DNA of 64,000 bases from assembly GCA_965649825.1 (NCBI GenBank), contig OZ287700.1, forward strand, positions 124,001-188,000, in the 5' to 3' direction. A program made the position numbers and the translations under genes. The DNA comes from Penicillus capitatus. Taxonomy: Eukaryota; Chlorophyta. Position 1 is the stretch's first letter. Each line of letters starts with the position of its first letter. Shown piece after piece: positions 35,564 through 48,301 of the stretch. Under the pieces are notes generated by a model. The model was not told the origin of the DNA. It searched no databases and saw only the letters and a program-made list of their open reading frames with translations.

Positions 35564-38500
35564 TTAATCTTGGTTCTGAGTGCGATCTCGCCTGAGCTTG
35601 TCGACTAAAGATTTCACTTTGGAACGGATCCAACAGGTAAACACGCCAATGACTCCCACGTGAGGACTCAAGCACTCACGTCGTTCGAACAGCTCATGCT
35701 TCAAATACTCAGACGTGAACTTCAAAAGGTACCATGCCAGGACGAAAAAAGTAACGATGTTAAACACGACACATGCAACAGTCAGCAACTCGCGAAAATA
35801 GTTATGCGGAAAGCCTTCATCCTTCAACATACTTGCTGCTAGCGTTGTCATTTGCGACACGAAGAGTGCTGCCACTTCGAACTTGTTCAGCTCATTGAAT
35901 CTTTCGCGGTAGGGCATTGCCAGAATGTGAGCCACGATGGCGAATGCAATAACGCACGCAATACCAGAAATGGGCGTCGCACTGTCGAAACGGTTTGCGC
36001 AGAACGCCAGAAAGGTGACTGCCACTTTTCGCAGCACGACGACGACCTCCCAATAGCGACAACGACCAAGCCTGTATCCCCGAAAGAGAAATCCCATTGT
36101 CTCGAATACCCAGTTACGCGTATCAGCAGGAGGACTGACATCGGCGTCACCATCGGCGCCTTGATCATTGCGTTCGTCGGCTGGGTTTCTGAGTGCACCG
36201 ACGAAGAAAGCAAGCAACCCCAGGTAGACCGGACACACGTAGGAGAGAACAAGAAAGGACTTCAGTCTGCTGTGAACTCCCTCGCCGCACTTGATACTCG
36301 TGTCGACTGCCCAGTAACTCGTCGTGCCATCCGAATCGAGCTCGAGAACGTCGTGCACGTCGACACAGAGGCCGACGCTCAGTGCCGCCTTCAAGACTGG
36401 TACGAATGTGATGTACCAGAGAACCATCACGGAAAGAAGGCATCTCTTTGCCAGATATTGAAAGCGTGCACCAGATTCACGGCGCAACGCATTTACCGTC
36501 CAGAATGCGACCCAGAAAAGGAGCGCAAGGCCAGGAATGACGCAAACGTTGACAATCAGTGCCAGTGCCGTCGAAGGCAAGGACGCGCTGCCCGAACTCA
36601 AGCAGACAATGGATCGGCGATTTCCTTCGGAAGCAAGGCCCCCGATGTACTCTACAAGGAATCAGCAATCGCTCAGTGTGACGCGCAGTTGTCTTAGGCA
36701 GACCTGCTGCCTCCGCCATGAACAGCAGAGGAAGTGCCCAGTCGACATCCAGAGAGACGATCAGAACGGTCATCTGAATGAAGTTTATCGCTATCTGCAA
36801 AGAGGATCGTTCTACAAAGCCGAAGGGAACAGAATCGGACCTTGAACATCTCGACGGCTTTCCACTTCGCAAGGACTTTTGCTGACAGTGCCACTTCTGC
36901 GTGGGTCGAACTCTGCAAAGAGCAACTGAAAATTAAGAGGAAAAAGATGGGTTTGTGCGAGATCACCTCTCCCGTTTCGACAGCTGAAGTATCGATATTC
37001 TTCCTTGCCAGCGAAAGTGTTCCTAGACGAGGTAAGCCGCCACCACTTAGAAGCGCCTCGGTAAGCGTTCCGCGAATCGTAATACCCATCAACATCCCCA
37101 GAAGGCATGCTGACGCCAGAATGAAGGCCACGTTGAGGAAGCTTGGTAAGCATCTCTTGCATCTCGACGATAAACCAGAACTGTAGTCGTCGGCGCAAGC
37201 TCCACACAGAGTACCCTTGTGGCCCTTGCAAAACAGACAATTGAGTGTTCACAGACAGTGTGGCACAGTACCTTTGTACACTGGGTCCGAGTGTAGTCTT
37301 CGATGAATGCTTGATCAAGAACGCAGCTCTTTACATCCTTGGTTAATTTCTTCAGGTTCTCAGATCGCTCTTCGAACTCGCAGGCGTACGTCGTCAGACA
37401 TCTCTGAATCTTCGATGAGCAAGGCGTTCTGTGCCAATAACCATCTTCTGGCAGTATGACAAGAGATTCGCAGTCAGCATTCTCGGGGCAAGGCTTGCAC
37501 GTGTCATCGTTCAGAAGAAGGTTGTAGCTCGTGGTGCTGCAATTAGCACAGAGACCGCCAGAGGACACTACTTGCCCAATGGAACAGTTCTCGACACTCA
37601 CGATGATTTCGATGTCCTCCACAACTGCCCCAATGAACGCAATGGACAACGAGTGATTCCCCGGAGGAACAAAGCCCCGAATACCCGAGAAGCTTGCTTT
37701 TCCTTTCTGGATTGGCTTGATGATTGACCCGATAAGAAAAGTCTCAGGAAACGACATCTTGGCTTCGACTCTCTGAACACCTTCAGGTGGTCCTTGGTCT
37801 AAATCATCGAACAACTGTACTTCCACTGGCGGAAGTTCTTCGCCACTGACATATCCTTTGATCATGACAGACGTCTTTCCAGGAATAGCGACAACTTTAT
37901 CTTTTATTTCTTCGACGATTGCCTTTGCTGCGCAAGTGCCCACGCTTGGACCATAGACCTGTGCAACGTTGTCCTTCCATGCCGGGCAGATGTCGTCGAG
38001 CATTTCCAGTTGGCTCAAGTTCCTCCATCCTGTATTTTGGCGAAGGGAGAATCCGACATCTTCTTCAGAAGTAGCAAAGCAACTGAACAACATAGAGCTC
38101 AAAGAGCCGGCGAAGATGGCCCCTCCGGCAACCGCAGCTTGGTTATATTGAAATGTCGTGTTGACAATGGCGCTGACGGAACAGTTGCCGCTATGCGATA
38201 AACACTTCATTCTCTCTTGGTCGCAAGTGAAATAGAGACCACCTGGTAAAACAAACGATAGTTGTTTGGAATGGAAAGGACACAAATGGTCACCTCCTAG
38301 GTTTGCTGTGTTGTTCAGTACGCTGCAACTGAGTAACTGGACCGTTTGCGATTGATTACGGACGGCTTCGAACGAGACAGCGCCGCCGTTCCCTGTTTTC
38401 GCCACGTTAGCACGTAAGGTGCAGTTGATGCATAGTAAGCTCGACGAATGGTCGCCCTTGATTCCGCCACCGTCGTCGTCTGCCTCGCATCGAACAATGG

Positions 38501-41500
38501 AGAGGCTCTTCCCGTCGAATCGAGTTTCATTCAACCACATGGCGCCGCCGTTCTTGGATCTTCCATACTTCAGCGTGGAGTACTTCATATAGACGGTGCT
38601 GTTTGCCGCTGCAAGCAAACCGCCAGAACTGGCAGCCCGTCCTTTGGATACTGTTGAACGTGAGACGTTCAACGTTGAGTTGTTCGCGAAAATGCAGCCA
38701 CCATACAGCCCGGCACTGTTGTCTGTCGCAGTCGTGTCGACGAAGACCGTCGACGAGTGATACGCGCGTATGAATCCTCCCGCATTCGTAGCGTTGTTCT
38801 TGACAGCCGTTGTCCGATTCAACGTCACACTGGAGATCCAGAGCGAAATTGCGCCGCCGTTAGCTGCTTCATTCCCCGTCGCCGTCGTTCTGTTAAGACT
38901 CGCCGTCGCCGTGTACATGTTCAAGAAACCTCCGTCATCTCCAGCACTGTTGTCTGTCGCCGTCGTTCTGTCAAGACTCGCTGTCGAATTGTCCATATTC
39001 ATGAAGCCTCCGTCTTCTCCGGCACTGTTGTTTCTCGCACTTGTCTCAGACAACGTCGCGCTTGAGTTCACCAGTCGAATGCAGCCACCATACAGCCCGG
39101 CACTGTTGTCTGTCGCAGTCGTGTCGACGAAGACCGTCGACGAGTGATACGCGCGTATGAATCCTCCCGCATTCGTAGCGTTGTTCTTGACAGCCGTTGT
39201 CCGATTCAACGTCACACTGGAGATCCAGAGCGAAATTGCGCCGCCGTTAGCTGCTTCATTCCCCGTCGCCGTCGTTCTGTTAAGACTCGCCGTCGCCGTG
39301 TACATGTTCAAGAAACCTCCGTCATCTCCAGCACTGTTGTCTGTCGCCGTCGTTCTGTCAAGACTCGCTGTCGAATTGTCCATATTCATGAAGCCTCCGT
39401 CTTCTCCGGCACTGTTGTTTCTCGCACTTGTCTCAGACAACGTCGCGCTTGAGTTCACCAGTCGAATGCAGCCACCATACAGCCCGGCACTGTTGTCTGT
39501 CGCAGTCGTGTCGACGAAGACCGTCGACGAGTGATACGCGCGTATGAATCCTCCCGCATTCGTAGCGTTGTTCTTGACAGCCGTTGTCCGATTCAACGTC
39601 ACACTGGAGATCCAGAGCGAAATTGCGCCGCCGTTAGCTGCTTCATTCCCCGTCGCCGTCGTTCTGTTAAGACTCGCCGTCGCCGTGTACATGTTCAAGA
39701 AACCTCCGTCATCTCCAGCACTGTTGTCTGTCGCCGTCGTTCTGTCAAGACTCGCTGTCGAATTGTCCATATTCATGAAGCCTCCGTCTTCTCCGGCACT
39801 GTTGTTTCTCGCACTTGTCTCAGACAACGTCGCGCTTGAGTTCACCAGTCGAATGCAGCCACCATACAGCCCGGCACTGTTGTCTGTCGCAGTCGTGTCG
39901 ACGAAGGCCGTCGACGAGTGATACGCGCGTATGAATCCTCCCGCATTCGTAGCGTTGTTCTTGACAGCCGTTGTCCGATTCAACGTCACACTGGAGATCC
40001 AGAGCGAAATTGCGCCGCCGTTAGCTGCTTCATTCCCCGTCGCCTTCGTTCTGTTAAGACTCGCCATCGACGCGTCCATACTCAAGAAGCCTCCGTCTTC
40101 TCCGGCACTGTTGTGGCTTGCGTTTGTTTCAGACAGTGTCACGTTCGACTTCACCAGTCGAATACAGCCACCATGTTTCTCGGCTCTGTTGTTGACGGCA
40201 ATAATCCGACTCGACGTAGCATTGGAGATCCAGAGCGAAATTGCGCCGCCGTTAGCTGCTTCATTCCCCGTCGCCTTCGTTCTGTTAAGACTCGCCATCG
40301 ACGCGTCCATATTCATGAAGCCTCCGTCTTCTCCGGCACTGTTGTTTCTCGCACTTGTCTCAGACAACGTCGCGTTTGAGTTCACCAGTCGAATGCAGCC
40401 ACCATACCTCTCAGCTCTGTTGCCCATTACAGTAGTCGTCGTGAATTCAAGTTCAGTGTTCACAGCGAAAACACAACCGCCATCCAGCTTGGCGATGTTG
40501 TTCCTAGCCTTCACTTGTTCGAACTTGGCTGTCGAGTCCGATACGCAGCTGAAGCCTCCACCCTGGTCAGCGGCATTTCCAACGAACTCTGAGCCGCTCA
40601 CTGTAAATTTCGACTCTTCGGCGTAAAGACAGGATCCCCAAGTGCCCTTGTTTTTTGCAAATTTGGACTCGGCGATCGCTGCCGATGACTGGACCAGGTG
40701 AATGCAAGTGCCGTTGCCAGCTTCTTTCTCAGTATTCAGTTGATTGTGGTCAAAGGACGCGTTGGACAACGAAAGGGCACCATCACGGATCTGGATAACA
40801 GTGAGGCTGTTATCGGCAGCCTCCAGACCTTCAATCGCTGTGTTGGACGACGTGGAAGCGAACAGGAGGCTCGGGAATCCATCAACGGAGTCGGCCAAAC
40901 GATTCCTCAGCAATCTGATGCCCTCTATTCGGTTCTTCGTTCTGAGTAGAACACCACAGGCTTCGCGCGAGCAGACGTTGTCTGAGATCTCGACGTCGCG
41001 CATCTTCAGCTCAGAGCAGGAAGGGCTCGTCACGCGGAGCGCGGATGCCCCGCTGAGTTCGTTGTTTCGAAAGGCGACGTGGTGCAGCGCCACGAGGCCA
41101 GGCTTTCTCTCGGAACCGCATGCCGAGACTTCGACGATTGCCTGAGCTCCGCGTTCCGACTTAAACGCGCATTCTTCGACAGCGATGTTGGCGAAGACCA
41201 CGTTGTCCGCTCTGAACACACGACGTTCCGCAGAGCGGCAGACTGAGAAATCCTTACCGTGAAAGGAAAAGGCCGTCGTCTTCTTGGGGACACGTGAATC
41301 TCGCTTTCGTCGCGGACAGTGGGAACGCAGAGTCGACGCGACGGGGGTTCTCGACGTATGCGCTGAGTGTAAGATTCCAGGGTAGGGTGACCCGCGACGA
41401 CGGTCGAATCATCTTTGTGGTGTTGAACAGGATGACGTCACCGTTATTCGTGCAGTTGACTATGGACTGCAAATCGTTGGCGACAGCCGCGAGGCCGTCG

Positions 41501-42022
41501 TCGTCTATCAACCATACCCCGCTGTCCGCGGACAAGTGAAGGGGTTTCACATCTTCGTCCTCCAAGGAGCACTTGAAATCTGCAGAGGGCAGAATGCCGC
41601 TACTCGTCACCTTCCGCGAAAAATAAGACGTACCAGAGAGTTGTTCTCTTTCGGTGAGCGCGTCGGTCTGCAACAAGACGCGCGTTTCTTTTGTTTCCTG
41701 TGAGTGAATGCGTTGGACAGTTCGTGCGTGTAGGGTGTCTTGACGCCGTACTGCAGCTGTGTCCGTTTTTCCGTCTTCGGCTTTCACGAAGATGCGAGCA
41801 GGATTCGTCGAGGGCGGCGTTTGTTTCGTGTTCCCGGAGCCTAAGATGCGATGAACTCGTCGACTAAAGTTGACAGAGGCGGATAGCGGTAACGTCACCA
41901 GAAGATGTTTCTACTAACGAGAGCCGACTGGATCGTTTCGAATGCTCTAAGAGACCGGGATGAACCGCACGCGTGCTAACACAGCCGCACAGCAGCAACA
42001 GTAGACGTACAAAGTTTCGCAT
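35564..42022 (-). CDS. Large secreted/membrane right-handed beta-helix (PMP-like) protein with multi-pass C-terminus
   Basis: Start ATG 42022 gives a strong signal peptide (MRNFVRLLLLLCGCVSTRA). A GTTAGT...TTTAG intron links to the N-terminal domain and another near 41225-41271 to the main exon. The main exon (to 37089) is a beta-helix built of short rungs such as NNSAGEDGGFMNMD and TATGNEAANGGAISLWIS, with many N-glycosylation sites and an exact 129-residue tandem repeat. A cysteine-rich part (CPENADCESLVILPEDGYWH, then GHKGTLCGACADDYSSGLSS) follows. At least six hydrophobic helices come after, e.g. VAFILASACLLGMLMGI, LIVNVCVIPGLALLFWVAFW and VACVVFNIVTFFVLAWYLL, ending at the stop at 35564. 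This architecture is known in large protist cell-surface proteins of unknown role. Introns in the 36.4-37.3 kb part are partly resolved. Confidence 0.78.
38697..40043 (-). repeat. 387-bp tandem repeat inside the beta-helix gene, about 3.5 copies
   Basis: Identical landmarks recur at 38757, 39144, 39531 and 39918, exactly 387 bp (129 codons) apart. The first three units are identical by eye over long stretches; one change is visible (accgtc to gccgtc near 39907). The fourth diverges after about 40043 into related but older rungs. The period is a multiple of three, so copy number can change without breaking the reading frame. Confidence 0.95.
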
Positions 42023-44476
42023 CGTCGAACACTGGACGAACCACATGTGCATCGGCGAATTGTTCGCTTAAAACATGCGCGACAACCTACTAGGCAAGTC
42101 TGTGGCTGATGTGCTTTTCCAGCGCTTGGCATGGAGAATGTCAATTCTATTACTATCATTCAAATCTGAGGACATTCTTTGCTCTTATCTTTGAATGGAT
42201 GGTTTGTCTGTACACATCACGTGCTACCTCTTGGTTAAGTCATGTTTACACGTCAAGTTTGACAGCAGTGACCAAAGAGCAAACAGCTCTGTCATGCAGA
42301 GTGTGGACCTACCTTCGGAATAATGGTCTAAAACACAATAGAAATGGTTCGCTTGATCGACAGGATGCCGATATAAAGATGGTCTGTCCAGTACGATATG
42401 CGGCGGTACACTGGAGGGAGTGATAGGTTTGAAGGATCTGCATGACACGGGACCGTTTCAATATCAACAACCAGCTATTCAAGGGATGCCGTTTCTATTT
42501 GTGACAGACACCCTCGACGACTTTGATCGATAACGAAGGATACTGATTCCAGCCTGCTTTTTCCACAGATTGAGAAAATCGCTAAACTGCATGTTCGGTT
42601 CTTAAAGGCTCTGCTGAAAACCATCGATCACTGGAGTCCAATAATGCTGCGACTGTTGCCGAAACCGCACTGGATCTCACATCAACAGCGCGGAGCATAC
42701 TAAAGGTAGGAGAGTATGTGCTCACCCATCCCTAAACGCATCTCATTACGATCGCGACTACACAAGCATGCAGTTTACACGGTGACATACCTAGTCAGAT
42801 CGGTACACGACTGATTATTCATTGAATGCGACGTCATGAGCAAAGAGTAGTAGTCTGCGAGTCTTACCTGTTTGGACTACAGACATGCGTGATCTTTTCG
42901 GGCCTCTGTACGAGGAACGCCACCAGAGTTAATCCCAGATCGAGTCCACACGAGGCACCTGCTGTTGTTTGAGTCGAGTAATGGCGAATGGCAATTTTCG
43001 GCGTCAGCTTATCGGTCCGGAGTCTTCTCAAGGTATCGAATCCACGAATTCCGGCTCTAACGGACGCGTGGATGACGTCTGTATGATTACATTTCACACA
43101 TGACTCAGTAAATCACAAAGTACACTTCCTAGCGCGTAAAAAGTAGAGGGAGGGCCAACAATAGGCAGGCATGAACTCTTGGGAACCGAACTGTCTTTGG
43201 CATTTGACATCTCTCCTTAATGACCTCGAAATATCACACAAAAGACGACCCAGTTCAGATTCCGGGTAGCTTCTTTTTCGACGTGCTAGTATAGAGGATG
43301 TCGCATTCGTGATCTGCTGAACGTTTTCTTTTCCTCCGAAATCTGCGACGAAAACTCCTCCCTTCTTAAGAGCTCCCGCGACATCTGGACCCTCGTCATC
43401 AGATCGTCGCTAAAATGGTCGCCTCAAGAGTGCGTTGTGTGCTCTATAGACGAAGCGGCCGGGATCCTAGCTCATCCAATGCAGCGCTGCGTTGGAGAAC
43501 ACACCAAGGTAGCCCACTCGCGTAGCGACACATCCGGATCGTTCGTAAACGAAGGCCCACCTTTAAAGCCGGGAAATAGTAAAGACTCCTCCTTCCTAGT
43601 GTAACGGCGAGGCCCATCACGATATCGTAAAATCGGACGCCATCGGACGTCGGACCTTCAACGTCGATGTCAAACTCGGAACCCGACTAATCATGAAAAA
43701 CGGAGAAACAGGTTGTCCGTATAATGCTCTCAATCTTTGCATGGAGACTCTCGAGGCTATGGGTCGATTCTTTATTATCGTTGGCGTGGATCGATTCCTT
43801 CTCGAGAACAGTCTTGTTGTTCTTCGTCTTCGACAACTTCAGAAAGTTTCCAAAGTGTCCCGTCCAGAGTATCTTCATCGAACCTGTAATCTGTTCGTTG
43901 CCTTTGGATGTAACTGTTGCCAATTGCATGCTCTCCGCAACCATGAATGCCTCACAGAAGTCCATTGGAGACAGTCCTTCTCCGAAACGAGATCCAGTGT
44001 ATAATAGAGAAGAGTGCTAAGAAGTATTGTACTAGAAGGATGGCAAGCTTCAGTGTCAGACTTACATATTGCTATGAAGGACCTGAGACTGATACCGACT
44101 GGAAAGACCCAAACGCTTTCGGTCCAGAAAGGTGCATACGGCGATCTCTAATGTGGGCAATCAACGGGTCTCAGAAACTGTGCGAGGAACAGAAATCGGC
44201 GATGCTCGAAATGTGCCTTTTCGTTATTCTGCTCCTGAAAAAATCAAAAGCACTTACTGGTTGATACATTTCAGAATTTGATTGACAACGTTGTTACGAG
44301 TGCGTTATTGAACGGCAAATGCGGTGTCTAGATCAACATGCTGCCGAGGGAAACATCCTGTTGACTCTTATTATCTCCGGATTTCGGCAACAGTTCGAGA
44401 TGTTTCCCATATCGAAGGCAGTCTAATTGGAAAGCGATCTCAGTAGTGGCCATCGAAACCTACATGATCACTGACG
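42023..44476. other. Gene-poor region, no supported gene
   Basis: About 2.4 kb. Many short ORFs on both strands, none recognisable. A plus-strand stretch near 43315-43560 (SSEICDENSSLLKSSRDIWT...) stays open but matches nothing I know. It may hold decayed genes or non-coding DNA. Confidence 0.4.
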
Positions 44477-45064
44477 TCATAAACCTCTTCCGTCATCTTC
44501 ATCCGAAGTCGGGAAAACCGCTCCCGCTTCCACTCCTCTGCATACAGATAAGAAATGTTCAACTTTGAACACGTTCAGATTCCTGAGCATCACGTCGAGG
44601 GCGACCCGTTCCTTTCGAACTCCCCAGTTCAATTTCCCATTCCTGTTGCAAAGCGTTTTCCAGATCGATGACGACAACGACCTCTTTCACACTGTACCCA
44701 CTCTCTCCATAAATAAATGTCTCATAGAGATCGAATCCCTCCGCCAGAACGACGCTTCGGTGCTGAAGGCGCGATCGAATTGCTCTACTCGTCGTGTTCT
44801 TTCCTTCAAGAATCTCTGCAGATACGTGGGCGAGACGAGAAGGACATCAGGGTTGACGAACTTCCGTTCATTATACTCGCCACAAACAAACGTATCTAAC
44901 ACACATAGAACTTCAAGCAGGGATCGTAGTCCGTTAAGCGTCGATCTCTTTTTTTGACACACATGAGGTCTAACTGAGCGTCGTATCGAAGAAGACAGCC
45001 CCGGGATGTTTTTCCAGATTGCTTGTAGCTCAGGCGTAGGTCGCCTTTTGCCGAGAGCCTTCAT
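44477..45064 (-). pseudogene. Frameshifted copy of the XPA-like zinc-ribbon family (C-terminal half)
   Basis: Three minus-strand frames together follow the C-terminal half of paralogues C and D. First YLQRFLKERTRRVEQF (compare FWEGRTRRRRALL). Then in another frame VVLAEGFDLYETFIYGESGY and SVKEVV (compare VTLAEDSDMYVRFVNGESTY and SVREIV). Then in a third frame MLRNLNVFKVEHFLSVCRGV and EAGAVFPTSDEDDG (compare FLDNLNEVKVGHYVSVKRGV and ETGAAYPADLNEED). At least two frameshifts and no intron-like joints separate them, so this is a decayed copy. The N-terminal ribbon and core were not found upstream. Confidence 0.8.
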
Positions 45065-45608
45065 ACGTGCCTCGCTGAATGGAGGAAACAGCTAAACCAA
45101 GTCAGCAAACTGTACGACAAGAATGTGGTCTGTCATTGAACTTACGATTCACCGAAAAATGATAGTGATTGACGGATTCATATCTGCGGTATGCGCAAGT
45201 CTGCTGTCCCATTACGACACGGTGTCTAGAGAAAGGAAATCTGCAACGTAAAAGCATGCATCCGGCCGATATTGACAGCGAGACATACTGATTCTGCTTT
45301 TACCGTTCCGACTGGACCGTAAGCCCAAGTAAACGAAACAGACGCCATTTAACAAAGAGCTCATCAGATGTGACTGTAGGTTTAAATGCAGAAATTGTGC
45401 TTTCCTTTTGAACGTATTGATAGCAACGACCAACTACAGAAGGAATGTCTTCCGCAAAATAACTTCCATCGTGTCTAGCAGATTAAGCAACAGACATCAA
45501 AAGAAACAAAAGTGCAATGCGACTCTTTCCAGCGTGTTTGACAGAATAAGCGGCAGATGAGTGACGAAAGACGAAACGAAATAATATGACTGACGTGACT
45601 TAATGCGT
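45065..45608. other. Intergenic; includes 3' flank shared with HIR copy 2
   Basis: No gene. The last about 95 bp (45515-45608) match, inverted, the sequence after the stop of HIR copy 2 (53396-53485). Confidence 0.5.
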
Positions 45609-46600
45609 TCAGCGCTGCATTGACTGGACAGATGTCGCTTCGAGCAATCCATTGCGAATCTGAGCAGAGATATCTCCAATGGTTCCTGGCTGATGTGGCA
45701 CGAAAACTGTGCTGTTTCGAGAGGACATGCCAACATCTTTCAGTGTGTCGAAGTACTGTGTCATCAGCATCATGGACAGGATCTCCTGATTGTTGATGTT
45801 CTGAACTTGGGACGAAAACTCCACCACCGATTCTCGCAAACCGGCAACGATGGCCTGTCTCTGACGCGCAATACCCTGACCGGCTAAGAACTTCGCCTCC
45901 GCCTCTGCTTCGGCCGCCTTGACGACAGTGACCTTTTCAGCTTCTGCCTTTTCCACTGCTGCCGCTCGGAGACGGGTTGCTGCATTGATCTCATTCATGG
46001 CATCCTTGACTTTGCGTGCGGGTTCGATGTCTGTGACGAGTGTCTGGACGATGGCAAAGCCAAACGACCCCATGCTCTTCGTCAGTTCTTGCTTGATGTC
46101 TTGTGCAATCTCTTCTTTGCTCACGAAGACATCGTCTAGGTTCATTTTGGGCACCGTCGAACGCACCACATCGAACACGTAACTGCGAATCTGCGAGGTC
46201 GAATCTGTGAGTTTGTAAAACGCGTCGTAGACGTTCTCCTTCAACACCTGTCACGCACACGAAGGTCACAGAGGTTCTTATTCGTGTTTCCGTTGAGATG
46301 TGCCTGGTACTGGACGGACACCACGAGGTTAACGAAAACGTTATCTCGGGTCTTGGTCTCCACGGAGACGTCCAGTTGCTGGATGCGCATGTTCAGTCTT
46401 CCAGCCACAAGTTCCCCTGTGCGTATTCTTGTGACGTGGGCAAGAAGCTGTTAGGAATCTGACCGCATGGAAGCCATATGCAGTTGAAACCGGGATAGGC
46501 GACGCGGGCGAATTTGCCGAACTGTTCGATCACTTCGATGGAGCCTTGGTCAACGCAGGAAAAACAAGCGCCCATGTCGACAAAATGTAAAGTCGCACCG
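45515..46600 (-). repeat. Left arm of a 1.1-kb inverted duplication carrying HIR
   Basis: Sequence similarity to 52410-53485 in inverted orientation covers the HIR gene plus about 95 bp of 3' flank and about 25 bp of 5' flank, then stops abruptly on both sides. Confidence 0.8.
45609..46575 (-). CDS. Hypersensitive-induced-response (HIR) SPFH/prohibitin protein, copy 1, splice donor damaged
   Basis: ATG 46575 opens [20 protein letters not shown] and [16 protein letters not shown], a typical HIR N-terminus with an N-myristoylation Gly2 and nearby Cys for palmitoylation. After a GTCAGA...CACAG intron it continues [20 protein letters not shown], then [40 protein letters not shown], a coiled Ala/Glu-rich part and a C-terminus VQSMQR. 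HIR proteins form membrane microdomain oligomers. The coding sequence is nearly identical to copy 2 at 52.4 kb. The second intron has no GT at the donor position (AACGGAAACACGAATAAGAA, where copy 2 has GACGTAACC), so this copy may not splice and could be a young pseudogene. Confidence 0.72.
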
Positions 46601-48301
46601 GAAATCCGTCAAAGTCGCCTCGTACCATGCCATGCCTCGATGACGACGGGATGTCGTACGGATGGATAGCTTGCTGCCACCGTCGAAGACGTATTGATGG
46701 TTCTGAGGGTTTTATTGTTCCCTATTCGTTCTTCATTCGCCTTTCCATCTTGTTTCATCGGGACACTGGACTGACTTCGCAAATCATGCATGAGTTGCCA
46801 GTCATGCACTCTGTTCGATGTCATTTCTAGCGCACTCTCATCATCCGTCGACTATCAGCATTCTTGGTTGCCCTCACGATTCTGGAATGAACCAACATCA
46901 ATTGCAGCAGCTGCTGTTGGCGTTTTGCAATCTTTGAACCTGATGAATATTTAGGAGTTTCAATCTAGGTAGTCTCTTTTACTTCTCTGTGAATCTTTCG
47001 ACCAACAGAGTCAGGCAGTTTTCTGTACGAACAACACAAATGTTTAGCCAACTCTCGCTAACGTCCCTATGCTTGTTGGTTTTCTCAGTTAAAGTCGACA
47101 TTGAAGATCCGAGTTACCGTCTTGGCGTTACAGTATCTGTCTAAACAGTGAATTAACTCTTGATCTCGACAACGATCTGGTTATTCGAGCGAAATGGCTG
47201 TTTATTGCGAGTTCTGTAGTGAAAGATAATGTCTTGCTGTTTTATACAGTTAAACATGCCAATCTGTTTTTAGATTAATCATCTAGAATTAACGAGTTGT
47301 CAGCTAGTAGGCTTGAATTCTCTTCTTTGATTTCTTGAAACGAAGACACACCAATTTAGTGTAGACGCGTGGATGGACGTGTCGAGCAGCAAACAGAAAT
47401 GATTACAGGAAACCTACGGTACAAATTGGAAACTTTGAGAGTGCCCTCTAAGGTGATTGTGGTCATGGTGCTATTGACAGACATACAGACATCCAGGAAC
47501 ACTGTCTTTCGACAGAGGCTGTTTGGCTCTTGTGTGCCGAACACACCCCTTCTTACATGAGGAAATAGCTACAAAAGGGGGTTAAACAACCATGCACTGG
47601 TTCATTAGACAGCTAGCTCAAAACAATGCGTTAACGGAAAAGGCCGTTGCTTCTTATTAAGTATCTTTATCGGAGTAGTCGCCTTAAACACTAAGTCCCC
47701 GAAGGTTCTTCGCAATGAGCCAGCTTCACCTCAAAGTCGTCAACTGAGGCATCGACCCGTCGAACGTGTTTTGTTTTGTCCAACGTCTTCGTCGATACCT
47801 CCACAACTCGTATTAGTTAGAAAATAAGACAGGAAGCTCGTGATCCGCTTACTGTTGGAACATGGGTTCCAAATCACGAATGGTTTATTTTCTCACGAAG
47901 TTTGTCTTTAAAATAAGCAACGCGGACCGGTGCTTGGCACACTTCAGCATTAGAAAAAACCCGCAACGTGAGAGAAATAGGTGCTGAAGTATCTCGTCGA
48001 CGAACTTCGAATTTGCTAGTAACTTAAGGAAAGCTAGATATAGTAAGCTAGCTTTGAACCTCTTTCTGCGGAGTTTGTATATAGGTAAGATAGAAACATA
48101 CAATGCAGAGAAGCATGCAGATGCTGAAGTGGGTTGTGATACTACGCAAAACAGTCACTGTCGGCTAAAAAAAGAGTTAGATGTAGAGTACATACGTAGG
48201 TTAAAACGAGGCACCTTATGGAGCAGACAAAAATAAAGAAGCGTTATACAATGATAGTAAAAACTGTCTAGTGTACGAATGAAGTGCGATTGATGTTTGG
48301 T
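46576..48301. other. Gene-poor spacer inside the inverted pair
   Basis: About 1.7 kb, AT-rich especially 46.9-48.2 kb. No coding similarity, no clear RNA gene. Not similar to the corresponding spacer 51.0-52.4 kb. Confidence 0.5.

Noticed and set aside
38697-40043. CRISPR array
   Set aside because: The repeat is 387 bp with no spacers, in a coding region of a eukaryotic genome.
38757-40626. Series of plus-strand ORFs (102, 125, 153 and 231 codons) repeated every 387 bp
   Set aside because: They are antisense to the tandem repeat of the beta-helix gene. Their openness follows from codon bias of the repeated Asn/Ser/Thr/Gly rungs; they have no independent signal.
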